A program made the position numbers and the translations under genes. Positions 38,101 through 50,100 of a stretch of DNA of 64,000 nucleotides are shown one piece after another. The notes under the pieces were generated by a model, which saw only the letters and a list, made by a program, of their open reading frames with translations, was not told the DNA's origin and searched no databases. How positions within the stretch are numbered: the stretch's first letter is position 1; the number at the start of each line of letters is the position of its first letter. Source of the DNA: Diadema setosum. Taxonomy: Eukaryota; Echinodermata; Echinoidea; Diadematoida; Diadematidae. Where the stretch lies: positions 35,951,992 to 36,015,991 of the forward strand of contig CM067069.1 of the NCBI GenBank assembly GCA_033980235.1. Reading direction: 5' to 3'.

Positions 38101-41100
38101 CTCGACATAGTTCCTTTATGGACATGACCCCTGTATGAGCTACAAAATGTAATGTAGTATAATTTCCATTTGGCAAGACAAGGTCAGCAGATTAATTATG
38201 CAAATTATGCATTTTTCTATAGCGAAGTGTCCCATACGTAAGGATTTGAGTATGTTTTTTAAAGTTTTTTTTTCTGAAGATTTCTAACATTGACCAATCA
38301 CACTTTTTTAAACTCCAGATTAGCAAAACTAAATGTTGAGATTTAATCAGTCCTTCATCTTATACATTGTAACTAATTGGATTTTGCTTACGTATGGGAC
38401 AAATGCCTTACGTATGGGACATTACATGCAAAGTGAATGGGAAAACCTCCTTTTGACATGGATGCTATATGTACTTTACATGTATTTGGTTAATGGCTAT
38501 CTTTGCACCTACTCTGAAGGATATGTCTATATATACAATGTACAACTGTATCTGTCCCTCCTATTCAGTTGACCTCAGGGAGAGTGTAAGAACAACATTA
38601 TTGAGTCATTCTATGATTAAGAAAGGAGAATAAAGAATCTATTTATTTCTACTTGTATTTTCTTATTTTCATGACAGGCTGTGCTGCTGGTCTTCAATTA
38701 ACATTCCTCCTTTTAACATTTTGATATTGGACATTTTCTTAATTCAGTTACCACTTTCAACTTTACCTCTGTGCAAAAATGACTTTGTCGAAGGGAATGG
38801 GATTCTCTGAGTGTCATTTTAGGTGCAGTACACTGTTCATCATGTACTGCAGCCTCAAAAGGGAAATCAAAACAATTGTGCTTGTGGCACTCATCAATGA
38901 CAACATTACAGGTCTTACTGAAAATTCACTTGAGGTGACAGCAGGTATACTGTATTTGTCATTACTAGAGTTGATAGCAAAGGAAAAACCCTACTAGAAT
39001 ACTGGTACTTTATTTTCATACATGTACATGTATATGATGTTTAATGTGATATTTCAACTGCACTACCCCAGAATGTACAATATGTATGTCATGACTTATC
39101 AAGGTCATGGACATGATATCTGAAAATCCTGTATTAAATGAAGACTAGTTCACTTTTGCCATGAACCACAATATCAATACTGGTTCTGTGGTTGGAGTGC
39201 TAAAAAGACAAATACTCAAACAAATGGTGAATTCATTTTTCTTTTCTATTTTGTGTTTGAAGAGACAGATATGCTCTAAGACACCTTCATAAATTAAGTC
39301 AGGCCATAACTCATACATTGTAGGCCTACTTACTTTGTACCCCACAGCTACACATAATCAACATGCATTGCAATCTGGTACTGTACGAATGGTCAAACTA
39401 GGTTAGAATTTATCAAAATTGTAAGTTTCAGATCAGTAAGATACTTCAGTGTTTAAAATCTAGAATTACATTTTCTCTTAATATTTGAATGTACAAATGA
39501 TAATCTTTCCTGTATCAGTATCGACACAAGCATGCTGTACATGTACATACTTACATTCAAAGCAAATTTTTTCATCTTTATTTAGTTTCATAAACTTGAA
39601 GCCAAGCATTTTTTTTTTTATAGCCAGCATAGGTACATCTACATTCTTCTATCTCTAGTCTACCATGGCTTTTAAAATCTAAAAGTTTCAGGAAAATTTG
39701 ATGGATTTTGCATAAGCTACAATTTACCTGGCAAAACATGATGATTACAGAGCAAAATGAAATACAGTTGTTGTTGTGTTTTGTGCTGCATTTCAAACAA
39801 TTAAAGAGCTTTATAAAAACTTTGTAGACAACTTGCAAGGTACAATGTAAAGCCTAGAGCTACTGAAACTACCCACTTTAAACTGTATTCAAATACATGA
39901 CATTAGATTTTAAAGTTGAAACTATCAAGACTACAAATTAGTCATGGTAGGCTAGATCAAGGTCGCAAGCTAGAATTCGCACAATATTTTTTTTTTCCAG
40001 TTGATAAAAAATATTGACCACATAGTATTACAAATTGGCTAGAAATAAAAGTGTCAAAATACAGTATCTGTACGTGTAGACGTCACAAGGACAGTGTTAA
40101 TGCATGAAGGAATCCAAACTAAGACATATAATTGGTGATCACTTTTATCTGTCTTCATTTTAGCTTTTGTTAGGTACCTGAACCAGGAAAGTACCCACTT
40201 TATAGTGACCTCGTCTACAGCCACTAAGTCTATTTTCCAATTGGTCTACTGGCATATCGTCTATTACGGATTCGTCTAATACCCATTTGGTCTACAACTC
40301 GTTTTGTCCAGTACCCATATTGTCTAATAGTCACTTTGCCCACTACCCGTACTGTCTAATACCCAACTCGTCTAAGGAGCATTTCGTCTACAAAACAATT
40401 GATCTAATAGCCAAATCGTCTACACTCACAATGTCTATTTGCCATGTCATCTAATACCTATTTTGTCTACTACTAGTTAGTCTACTCCCACCTCGTCTAC
40501 AAGTCATTTTAATAGTCTACATTCACTTTGTCTAGTTATCATATCGTCCAACCCTTAGTTTATCCATACCCAATATGGTCTATACCCATCTGGTCTACTC
40601 CCAACTCGTCTACTCCCAATTGGTCTACTCCCAACTGGTCTACTACTAACTGGTCTACTCCCAACTGGTCTACTCCCAATTGGTCTACTCCCAATTGGTC
40701 TACTCCCAATTGGTCTACTCCAAATTGGTCTACTCCCAATTGGTCTACTCCCAATTGGTCTACTCCCAATTGGTCTACTCCCAACTTGTCTACTCCCAAT
40801 TGGTCTATACTCGTCTATACCCAATTGGTGTACTCCCAACTGATATAGTTTTACTCTCAACAATTTACCCAAACTGATCATTTCCATCTGGTCATGCTGA
40901 TAATGAATATACCACTTTGTCTAGTGTCCAGTCTGTCTCACTGTCATGAACTATTCATATTAAACCCTGCCCTTGATTAGCACAAAAATCAATATTAGAC
41001 TATTCTAGTTGTTAATTATTCCGCACATGCTGAATATAAAGACACACTAATCAATGGTGAGACATGACTATCCAGTCTACATTCTGGCCGTAAAATAACT

Positions 41101-44100
41101 AAATGATAATCTAGCTCAGTTATAATCCTCCATCACAAACGAATTATCAGCAACCCCGCCTTCGAGATACATTGAGCCATTTCCATAATTATTTTGGGTC
41201 AATTTGAAAATAGGTAGCCTAGGTAAAACAAACCGTTATGTTAGTACTATTCTCGATGTTACATTAGGGCGCAATTCCACAAAATGTTACCAACAGGATA
41301 AACATAATGTAGAGCCATTATCACACCCTTGTGTTTGAAGAAAATGATTTTGAAACATGACGATGACCTCAATATGCATCTCTTACGACTAAGGATGGAT
41401 ACTCCAAAGCATTGTAAACAAAAATTGAATCCAGATTCCACATGGAATGGCGCTATAGTCACATTTTACTGTTTCCTTGAATATCAAGTTTTAATGCATT
41501 TAAATCATGTGTTTACAAATGTTATTGTGAACTTAATTTTGATCAATTTTCAAAGATATGCTGAACAGATTTGAATACTTGGTGGCGGGGCACCTTTGAG
41601 CTTATTTAGGGTTCCTCGCGAAACGTGTATTGAGTACATTGCAGGCAAGTAAATTATTCATCTTAGTAGTAGCTTTACATGAATCATATTTTTGTGTATA
41701 TGTTTCAACCTTTTTTTGTGCATTTAACCGTTTACATACATCAGTACGTGGCAGACAGAATAAAGAATACTGATAATGTACTTCTAATGTGCTCCTTTTC
41801 ATTTTTACCATACTTATGATTGTGTATCAAAGTTGAATGGATGGAGTGTTGAAGTTTGGACATATAAATGCTGCATGATTGCTTCTGATATAAATTACAC
41901 ATCCACCACAAAAATAACACAGCAAGTTTTTCACACTGTGACATTATCTTTTTTTCCTTAAAAATTGTCATAATTAGAACATAAAAGTTTAAACCAAATA
42001 GGGCACCAAGAGTGTTCAACCTATTTCACTGGGAAAAAAGAAACTGGATGAAGTAGACTTAAATAACAAAAAAAAAAAAAAAAACTATAACTAGTAGTAG
42101 ACCAGTTGGGAGTAGACTAGTTGGCAGTAGACGAGTTGGCAGTAGACGAGTTGGCAGTAGACGAGTTGGGTGTAGACCAGTTGGGTGTAGACTAGTTGGG
42201 AGTAGACGAGTTGGGAGTAGACCACTTGGGTGTAGACGAGTTGGGAGTAGACCAATTGGGAGTAGACGAGTTGGGAGTAGAACAATTGGGTGTAGACCAG
42301 TTGGGATTAGACCAATTGGGAGTAGACCAGTTGGCAGCAGACCAGTTGGGAGTAGACTGACTGGTTATTAGACTAATTGACTATTAGACAATGAGTTGTA
42401 GACCAATTGGCTATTAGACAAAATGAGCTGTAGACTGTTTTATTCATAGACCTTATGATTAATAGATGAAATGGTCAATAGACATAATGGGTGTTAGACG
42501 AAATGTGACTTAGACAAATTGGACATTAGATAAAATGGCTATGAGACGAAATGACAATTAGACTAATTGGCATATAGACAAAATGGTGGTAGACGAGTTG
42601 GTAGTAGACGAAGTGAGTTTAGACGAGATGGCATTAGACTAGGTGGACAGTGGACAGGGTGGTTGTAGACGAGGTGCCAATTTACCCACATAGTAAGTCT
42701 ATTAAATTTCATTTGTTACATGTTGTAATATGATTTGTGGAACTGAATATGACACTATGGAGACATTTAAAGTCATTTTCATGAATGCACTTGTGCATAA
42801 AGACAAATGTCCCATACATAAGTTGAGCCATGTCCCATACATATTAAGGTGTACTTTTTTAAATTAAATCAACTTCATGAAAATATGCTTTATTCTTTTG
42901 AAGTGAAACTTTGCTGAAATATACTTCAGTATTGTGCCTTTCTTCACTTCTACAAACAGAACTTGATCGGTAAGGTACTTTCAGAGAATTTTTATTTCAA
43001 ACTTTACAATGTATTTTGTAAAATCAAGTTATTCTCTGGTCCCATACGTAAGTTGCCATATTTTTATGCCTCCGCAACGAAGTGGCTGGAGGCATTATAT
43101 TTTCGGGTCGTCCGTCCGTCCGTCTGTACAAAGGTGTACGTCCGTCCGTCTGTACGCCCGTCTGTCCCGTTTTGTTTTTGTCGATATCTCAAGAACCGTG
43201 TGGTGGTTTTACATCAAACTTGGTATGAGGGTATATCCTTGGGGAATAATACTTTGTGTGGATTTTAGGGTCACAGGGTCAAAGGTCAAAGGTCAAAGGT
43301 TATTTTGTGAAAAAAAATTGAAATTTCATGTGTTTCTCCATATCTCGCAAATGGTTCAAGGTATCTTCATGGAACTTTAAGTATGCTTGTACCGATGGGC
43401 AGTGACTATCTAGAGAAGTTGGGGGTCATGGGTCAAAGGTCAGGGGGGTCAAAGGTCAAGGTCAACTTCTCAAATTATCACTACTTTCCTTATAAATATT
43501 TATGCAATGAATGAAGGTTTTTTTTTTTTAACTTGATGTATACATGTATTACCCAATATATATTCTGTGGAAATTTTCTTGCCAAAAGGTCAAAGGTCAA
43601 GTAAAAGTGCTGAATTGCACTTTTTCCTCCATATCTCAAAAGTAACTCAAGGTATCATCATGAAACTTACATATTTATGCATGTTCAACCTAACAGTGAT
43701 TCTCTTTGGAACTGTGAGGTCAAAGGTCAAAGGCCAGGCTTAGATAATGCTATTTTCCCATTTGATACTGAAATTATACTTTTTCTCAATACCTTGAAAA
43801 ATTACTCAATGCATAAACTTATAAAAGGGTCAAAAATCATCAGTTCCCCAAATACCTGCACTCTGACATTTTAATCTTTCATCCAATTGAACCTAGTTCT
43901 AGGAAAGTAAACATTCAGCACATTGGTGTCAAACCTGTCATTTTAATATTTTACCAATTGTTTGAAACTGTCATCACACATTGTCAAGACATTGTACTAT
44001 AGACCTATTAGGAGAACCATGCATTATGGCGGAGGCATATCAGTCACCGTAGCGATACATCTAGTTCTTAATAAAATACTTAATCCAAGGTCAAATGACA

Positions 44101-47100
44101 TCAAACTTACATGTAAACACAATATTCTTCTCAGGGATATCAGTCCTATTGATGATAAACAGTCAAATCCAAGACAAATACTCCTTCATTACTTTTCAGA
44201 GGCTTGAAATCTCTGAATGTCCCATACGTAAGGTGCGCGATATCTTGGACTTGCCCTGTAACAGCTCGCCAATTATCCCGGAAGGCATACAGTCGACCTT
44301 CAACTTTGGGAGAATCATGATGGGTTTCTAGAGTTTTTTTCATCTCTCACCTCTGTAAGGCTTAACGTTTCCGTTGTGTGTGAGGCGCTGGAGGCAGTGG
44401 CTTCTTGTTGCCTAGTGGTTGGCTGTGGCGGTACTGCCTCGGGTTCCGCTCTAAAAAAGGCTGGTCACCAGTACCACAGAAGGGCCGAGTCGCAGTGGCA
44501 GGGGCACGAGATCTGGACCAGCCCGCCTCCTTGTAGCTTTGGTGGGTAGCACTAGCGAACCCTGGCGAGGGCCTGAATCCCCTGTAGGGATGTGGGCTTG
44601 AGTAGCTCTTTCTTTGTCCCTTCATCACCCCTCCCATAACTTTCTGTTCTTCCATAAGGTTCTTAACCTTCTTGCTGAGGTTGTTGCTAAACAGTAGTTT
44701 GTTGGTAGTACGTTTGTACAGTACCAACCATTTTCTATGGCTTGCACAGCCTGGCACATCTGGTGTCTAGATCTGGTTTGATAAGCTCACATCGTAAGCA
44801 ATTCAACTCAAAAGAAGAACTGCAAAGCAGGGCCAGCGCATCTTGTTGTGGGTCCGTGATGTTGCCCGATGGAAGTGAACGGACGAAGGCATTAATGCCC
44901 TTTGTCATTGATTTCTGAATTTTTTGCAGTTTCAAGTCTCTTGACTTAGTATGTGTCGGAAGATTGTCCCAAATGAAGGGGTTCACTTTTGGAGAATCCA
45001 TAGCTTGGCAGTTGCTAGGCAGGGCATATTTAGCTGCTGTCTCCTCTAGTGCTTTGTTTTCCAGTTGATGTGTGAGCAAATATGTAGCTGACTGAGCAAT
45101 TTCTTCTTCTATCGGTTCCCCGATATTGGCGTTCACTGCTAACTTCGCCTTTATGTGGAACTTTGTCTGGCATGATTGGGTAGCATTCCTTGTCATCCGC
45201 GATTGAATGCGTTTGCCCCGTACCGGCGCCCGTGTATTCGTAATGCTCGCCACTGTATGGCTGCTGTGTACTCGTATGTGTATATATATGTATCATCGGC
45301 AGCGGCAGTGTGTGCAGCCCGTGGCTGTCCCTGCGGTGTGACTGCAGGCGAATGCAATACTCCTGTAGAGTTTGCAGTACATTTGAGCCAGTAATCGCTG
45401 AATAACCGACTCCAAAAAGTCTTCCAATTTACTCGGTCTAGTGTTCACATCGGAGCTTGTCGATGACTGGGTTTTTGCGGGATTTGTAGATCTTGCTCTT
45501 CTTTAAACTTGCGCTGTGCGCTGAGCAGGCTTCGATTTCCCGCCATCTTGTGTAGGGGCACACAGCTCTGTAGGCTTCCCTGTGTGGCTGGTTGTCTGCC
45601 CGTGGCGGCGTGTAAAGCCGCCGTAGGCTCACGTGGAGCGGCAGCACGAAATTTCTCTTTCACCGAGATCGGCGAAGCCGATGAATCCATGATTCGATGC
45701 TCTGAACTGCTTAGTTTGCCCAAATGTAGGATACAGTTCTAGTGTCTGGGATCAATAGATACCCCTAAACACATTCACTAGATAGACAAAATCCGAAGAA
45801 ACTGCCAGAAAAAACGGAGGGATAAAATCCTCTGTCCGAATCTCAGCGTGCACGATGACGTATTGGTTCTATACTGCGCAGGCACTCATGGCAGGCTCTC
45901 TCCTGACGTAATATCTAACGAGTATTACGCAATAGAATTGATATACATTGTACACTGTGCCATGAAAGTGATGGATACGTGGATTTGTCAATCATCCAAG
46001 ATCCTGACACTTTTATGGCTTGATAATATGGGGCATGGTTGAAAGGGTAGCTATACAATGCATAGTACTTCATCACTTTACATGTATACAGCTGTACCTG
46101 GTACTTTCCATCTCTTTAAACCGATAGGAAGTTGAGAATTTAGCAACCCGACTGTCAGACTTTGTAATATAGCAGAAGAATGTAACCGGAAATATGTTTT
46201 GGGGAAAGTCTTTCCCTTTTTATGCCTCTGCCACGAAGTGTTGACGGAGGCATTATGTTTTTGGGTTGTTCGACTGTCCTTCCGTCCGTAATGAATTTTG
46301 TGGACAGCGTAACTAAAAAAACTGTTTGAGGTATCCTAATGAAGCTTGGCATTTGTGTAAGAGTGGGTGAAGTTGTGCCTATCAACATTTGAATGCACAT
46401 GCTCAAGGTCAAAGATCAAAAGGTCAAGGTCAAATGCTCAAAATTTCACTATTTCCCCCATATCTGTGCAATGCCTGAAGGTATTTTCTTTAAAACTTAG
46501 TGCATACAGTTCATGAACTACCAACCAAAGATTCTCCAGAGAGAGTTTTGAGTTGTGAGGTCAAAGGTTAAAGGTAAAAGGTCAAGTGAAAATGTTGAAA
46601 TTTCACTTTTTTTCTCCATATCTCAGAAATGGTTCGAGGTATCTTCATGGAATTTAGTACATCATGCATGTACTGACTGGCAGTGATTATCTAGATAATT
46701 TAGGGATCATGGGTCAAAGGTCAGGGGGTCAAAGGTCAAGGTCATTTCCTCAAAATTTCACTATTTCCCTCTTATCTAATGCAATGCCTTCAGGATTTTT
46801 CTGGAAACAGTGTATGCACATGTATAATTTTCAATAGACATTATCTGGGATTTTTTTTTTTTTTTTGCCAAAAGGTCAAAGGTCGAGTGAAAGTGCTAAA
46901 TTTCACTTCTTCCTTAAACTTATAAAAGGGTAAAAAGTCAATTAAAAATCCTGAAAATCCCCAAATACCTGCACTCTTAGACAATATAGCCAGTCATCAA
47001 ATTAAAGCTAGTTCAAGGGAAGTGAACATTCAACACATACATGTATGTGACAAACCGGTCATTTTAATATTTTGTCAATTATGTGAAACTGTCTTCACAC

Positions 47101-50100
47101 ATTGTCAAGACATTGTACCATAGGCCTATTAGGAGAACCATGCATTATGATGGAGGCATACCAATTGCCATAGCGACATTTCTTGTTTTTCCATCCTTTT
47201 ATTGTGACATTGGAAAAGCAGCTTAGTCATAGGAAATTTTTTTCACAAAATTGCAGTCAAAATGAATGTCATTTTAGAGTAAATACATGTACCAAGTTCT
47301 TTTAAAGTGGATACAAACTTTATAACAAATCAGAGCACTCTCTGGAAGAGTAATTCTAGTGGTGTATCTTCGCTTGTGTCACACAAGTTTCCTCCTCTGG
47401 AGATACAATGTACATCAGTTTGCCAAAAGAATGTAGACTTACACATTGTAAAGGGATGGTACATGTAGTTTTTGGTTGAGATGAGATTCAGATTTTAACT
47501 TCTTTGTGAGATAATGAGGAACCTCTTACAAAATATGAAGAGCATACAGAGGAATTAAAAATTGTTTGATGAAAATTGGTTTTTAAATGACTAAGATATC
47601 ATCAACAACAACAACAACAACAAAAACCCGTCCTAATAAATGGTGGTATCAATCAAATAGTGCCTTCTTGCGTCCATTATGTTGAAAAGCTGGGCTGAAT
47701 TCACATGGAAATGCAATAGAGTACTGATGTGTGTTTTTTCAAATTCATATTTGTCCCCCATCCTTCATACATGTAGATCCCAGCCAACTCTTCTGTGATC
47801 CAGCCAGCCAGCATGGTAGTTCAGCAAGTCACAGAGGAAGATATGCCAGTAGAGGACCAGCTGCTCCTAGAATGGGTAGAATCTCAGCATTCCAAGGTCT
47901 GGACATTCACTAGCATTGAGTCTGCTAATGTCATCCGTCTTCAAGTTGGTGATGGTAAAGGTCTATTTCTATCATCTCAGTGCAGTGACTGTATAGTAGA
48001 CTGTAAGAGCTAAATCTTTTGGAGTCATCATTTCCCTCATATGCCACAGTGTAATGTAACTAGACATTCTTGATTAAATAAAAATCATTTTGTAATGAGG
48101 ATGGGGAATGGAGATGTACATATGTATTATGCTTTGCCTTTAGAATGTGACAAACACATAATAATTCTCGCTATCGCCAATGACGTAAAAAGTACCCGGC
48201 TGTTGATTTAAGCACCATTTACGGTGCATTATGGGATAGTCCGGTAGCAAAGTCACTTCCGTTCGTACGCGCGTGATACGTGACTAATGCTATTTACACA
48301 CAACTGACTGTTTTCTACGTGTACTTACTGTTTTCTCGACTTGAATTTCAGCTTTAATATGATTTGAAATTTCTCCATTCTTAAGAAATTGCTGTTAATA
48401 CGACTATGGGTTGTTACTGCGAAGCTGCCATGTGTTTGCACGACAATAAATGAACAAATTCTACAGAAATAGGTCCCTTACTGGCATGCGAGACGTGACG
48501 TGGCCGCGTGGGTGAAGTTTGCCGGTGACTCCACAGCGCAGTATGTGCGCGCGTGACTTACTAGTAGTAGTACTTGCTTGGAAGAAATTGCTTCGGAGAC
48601 AGGATAAGTTCGAGATCACGGTTCGTTCCCGATTGTGTTCGCGACACTTCGACAGAGAACAAATAAAAAAAGATTGGCATTCCATGGTGATATCCAGGTG
48701 GGTGAATATTTTCCAGCATATTTTCAGCGTATGAAGAGAATTGATGACTGATCAGTGATGTGCACATCGATTGCATGATCAAGCAGTACGATGTACTGCT
48801 GTGTGTTAGCTTTAAATAACTTGTATGCGTGTGCGGTGGTGCATGCTAATGCAAGGCCGGCCTATAGGGCAATGCGGGGGCTATAGCTACATAAGTGTAC
48901 GAGTATGACAGGCCTGGCCACTGGCTGGCTCGGGTACAGCCGCCTGCTCGGCCATAATAAGGCAAAACAACGTAACTCAGAATATCATGTTCTGAGAAAA
49001 ACGAGTTTGAAAATTCAATTGGTTCCCATTTTTCCGTCATAGGAGTAAAACACTTTTGAAGCAGCAAAGTTTCTTAGGCATTAATAAGGAATATCTCGAT
49101 AAAATTTCAGTAAAATAGGACTTCCCGTTTTAGAGTAATTGCCATGTTTAGAATAGATACAGCATTTTACCGAATCACAGCACTGTGCTGATGAGTAATT
49201 CTAGTTTGCCAAAAGAGCATATACTTACGTTGTGCGAGAATCCTCACGCGGCAACATATCAATTAGGCAAAAGAACGTATCCTGACTTACGGCGCGTAAG
49301 CATTCTCCCGCGAAGCCACTTCAGTATGCCAAAAAAACGTATCTTGACTTACAAATATCTGCGCCTTAACCTTTTCATCAATGTAATTAGGCAGAATGAC
49401 GTATCCCGACTCAATGGCAACAACCTCTATCATTTATTTATTTGACAATTTTCTTAACTGGATAATAAAAGTCCCGTTATATGTTTTTAAATATATATTA
49501 AGAATAGTAAAACACAGTAGCTTGCAAAATTATCGAGTATGTGCTAAAATGAAATTAGTTGTTATCTACCAATCACCTTAAATTTTTGTTTTTATACCCC
49601 CGCCAAACGAAGTTTGAAGGGGGTATATACACCAAGGAATCAGCGGGCGGTCGGGCGGTCGGTCGGGCGGTCGGTCGGTCGGGCGGTCGGTCGGTCGGGC
49701 GGGCGGTCGGTCCGTTGCAAATCTTGCGTCGCGAACTACTTCCTCAGTTTTCAACCGATTCCCATAAAACTTGGCACAGATGTGTGCCTTGGGTTGCAGA
49801 TGTGCAAGACGGATTTTTTGACAGTACCCAAAAGTACGTTGCCATGGTAACGGCATATTATGGGCAAAAATGGGTACAAATCTTGCGTCGCAAACTCCTC
49901 CCACAGTTTTTGATCAATTTTTATGAAATTAGGTACAGATGTTCATCTAAATATGTTAATGTGCAAGACACATATTTCCGCAGTGGCAAAAAGTGCGTTG
50001 CCATGGTAACGGCATGTTATTGGTAAAATATAGGGCAAAATGCTTCATGGCAAAACTGCTTCATCAGTGTTCTTCCAATTCTCATGGAATTCATATTGAA

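Larger units (their letters stand above)
37865..44256. mobile_element. Insert Y: 6.4-kb TIR element in the DIRS RT gene
   Basis: The TIR GGGCAAGTCCAAGATA is at both ends, with TGTA at 37861-37864 and 44257-44260. Excision with one TGTA restores the RT frame exactly. CTTACGTATGGGAC or its complement recurs near both ends (38049, 38229, 38387, 38407, 42809, 43039, 44219). No transposase frame was found. It carries a foldback element and a 1-kb repeat. Confidence 0.82.
14262..45940 (-). mobile_element. DIRS-type tyrosine-recombinase retrotransposon, split by three insertions
   Basis: On the minus strand, from right to left, I see a terminal repeat (45,899-45,935), gag, reverse transcriptase/RNase H, tyrosine recombinase and a terminal repeat complex (14,262-14,612). 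The terminal repeats 14,576-14,612 and 45,899-45,935 are inverted copies. A second inverted pair, 14,270-14,345 and 14,508-14,573, fits the internal complementary region of DIRS elements. Inserts X, Z and Y interrupt the recombinase, RNase H and RT genes. Every coding segment has stops or frameshifts, so the element is dead. It lies antisense in betaglycan intron 2. Confidence 0.88.

Noticed and set aside
40528..42285. Regular repeat proteins (NWSTP, SRPIG, QLVYS units)
   Set aside because: They arise from the 15-bp tandem units of the foldback arms, which stay open in several frames on both strands because 15 is divisible by three.
37861..44260. CRISPR-like interpretation of the spaced 14-bp motif in Y
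   Set aside because: Spacing is irregular, the copies are in both orientations, and the context is clearly eukaryotic with transposon ends.
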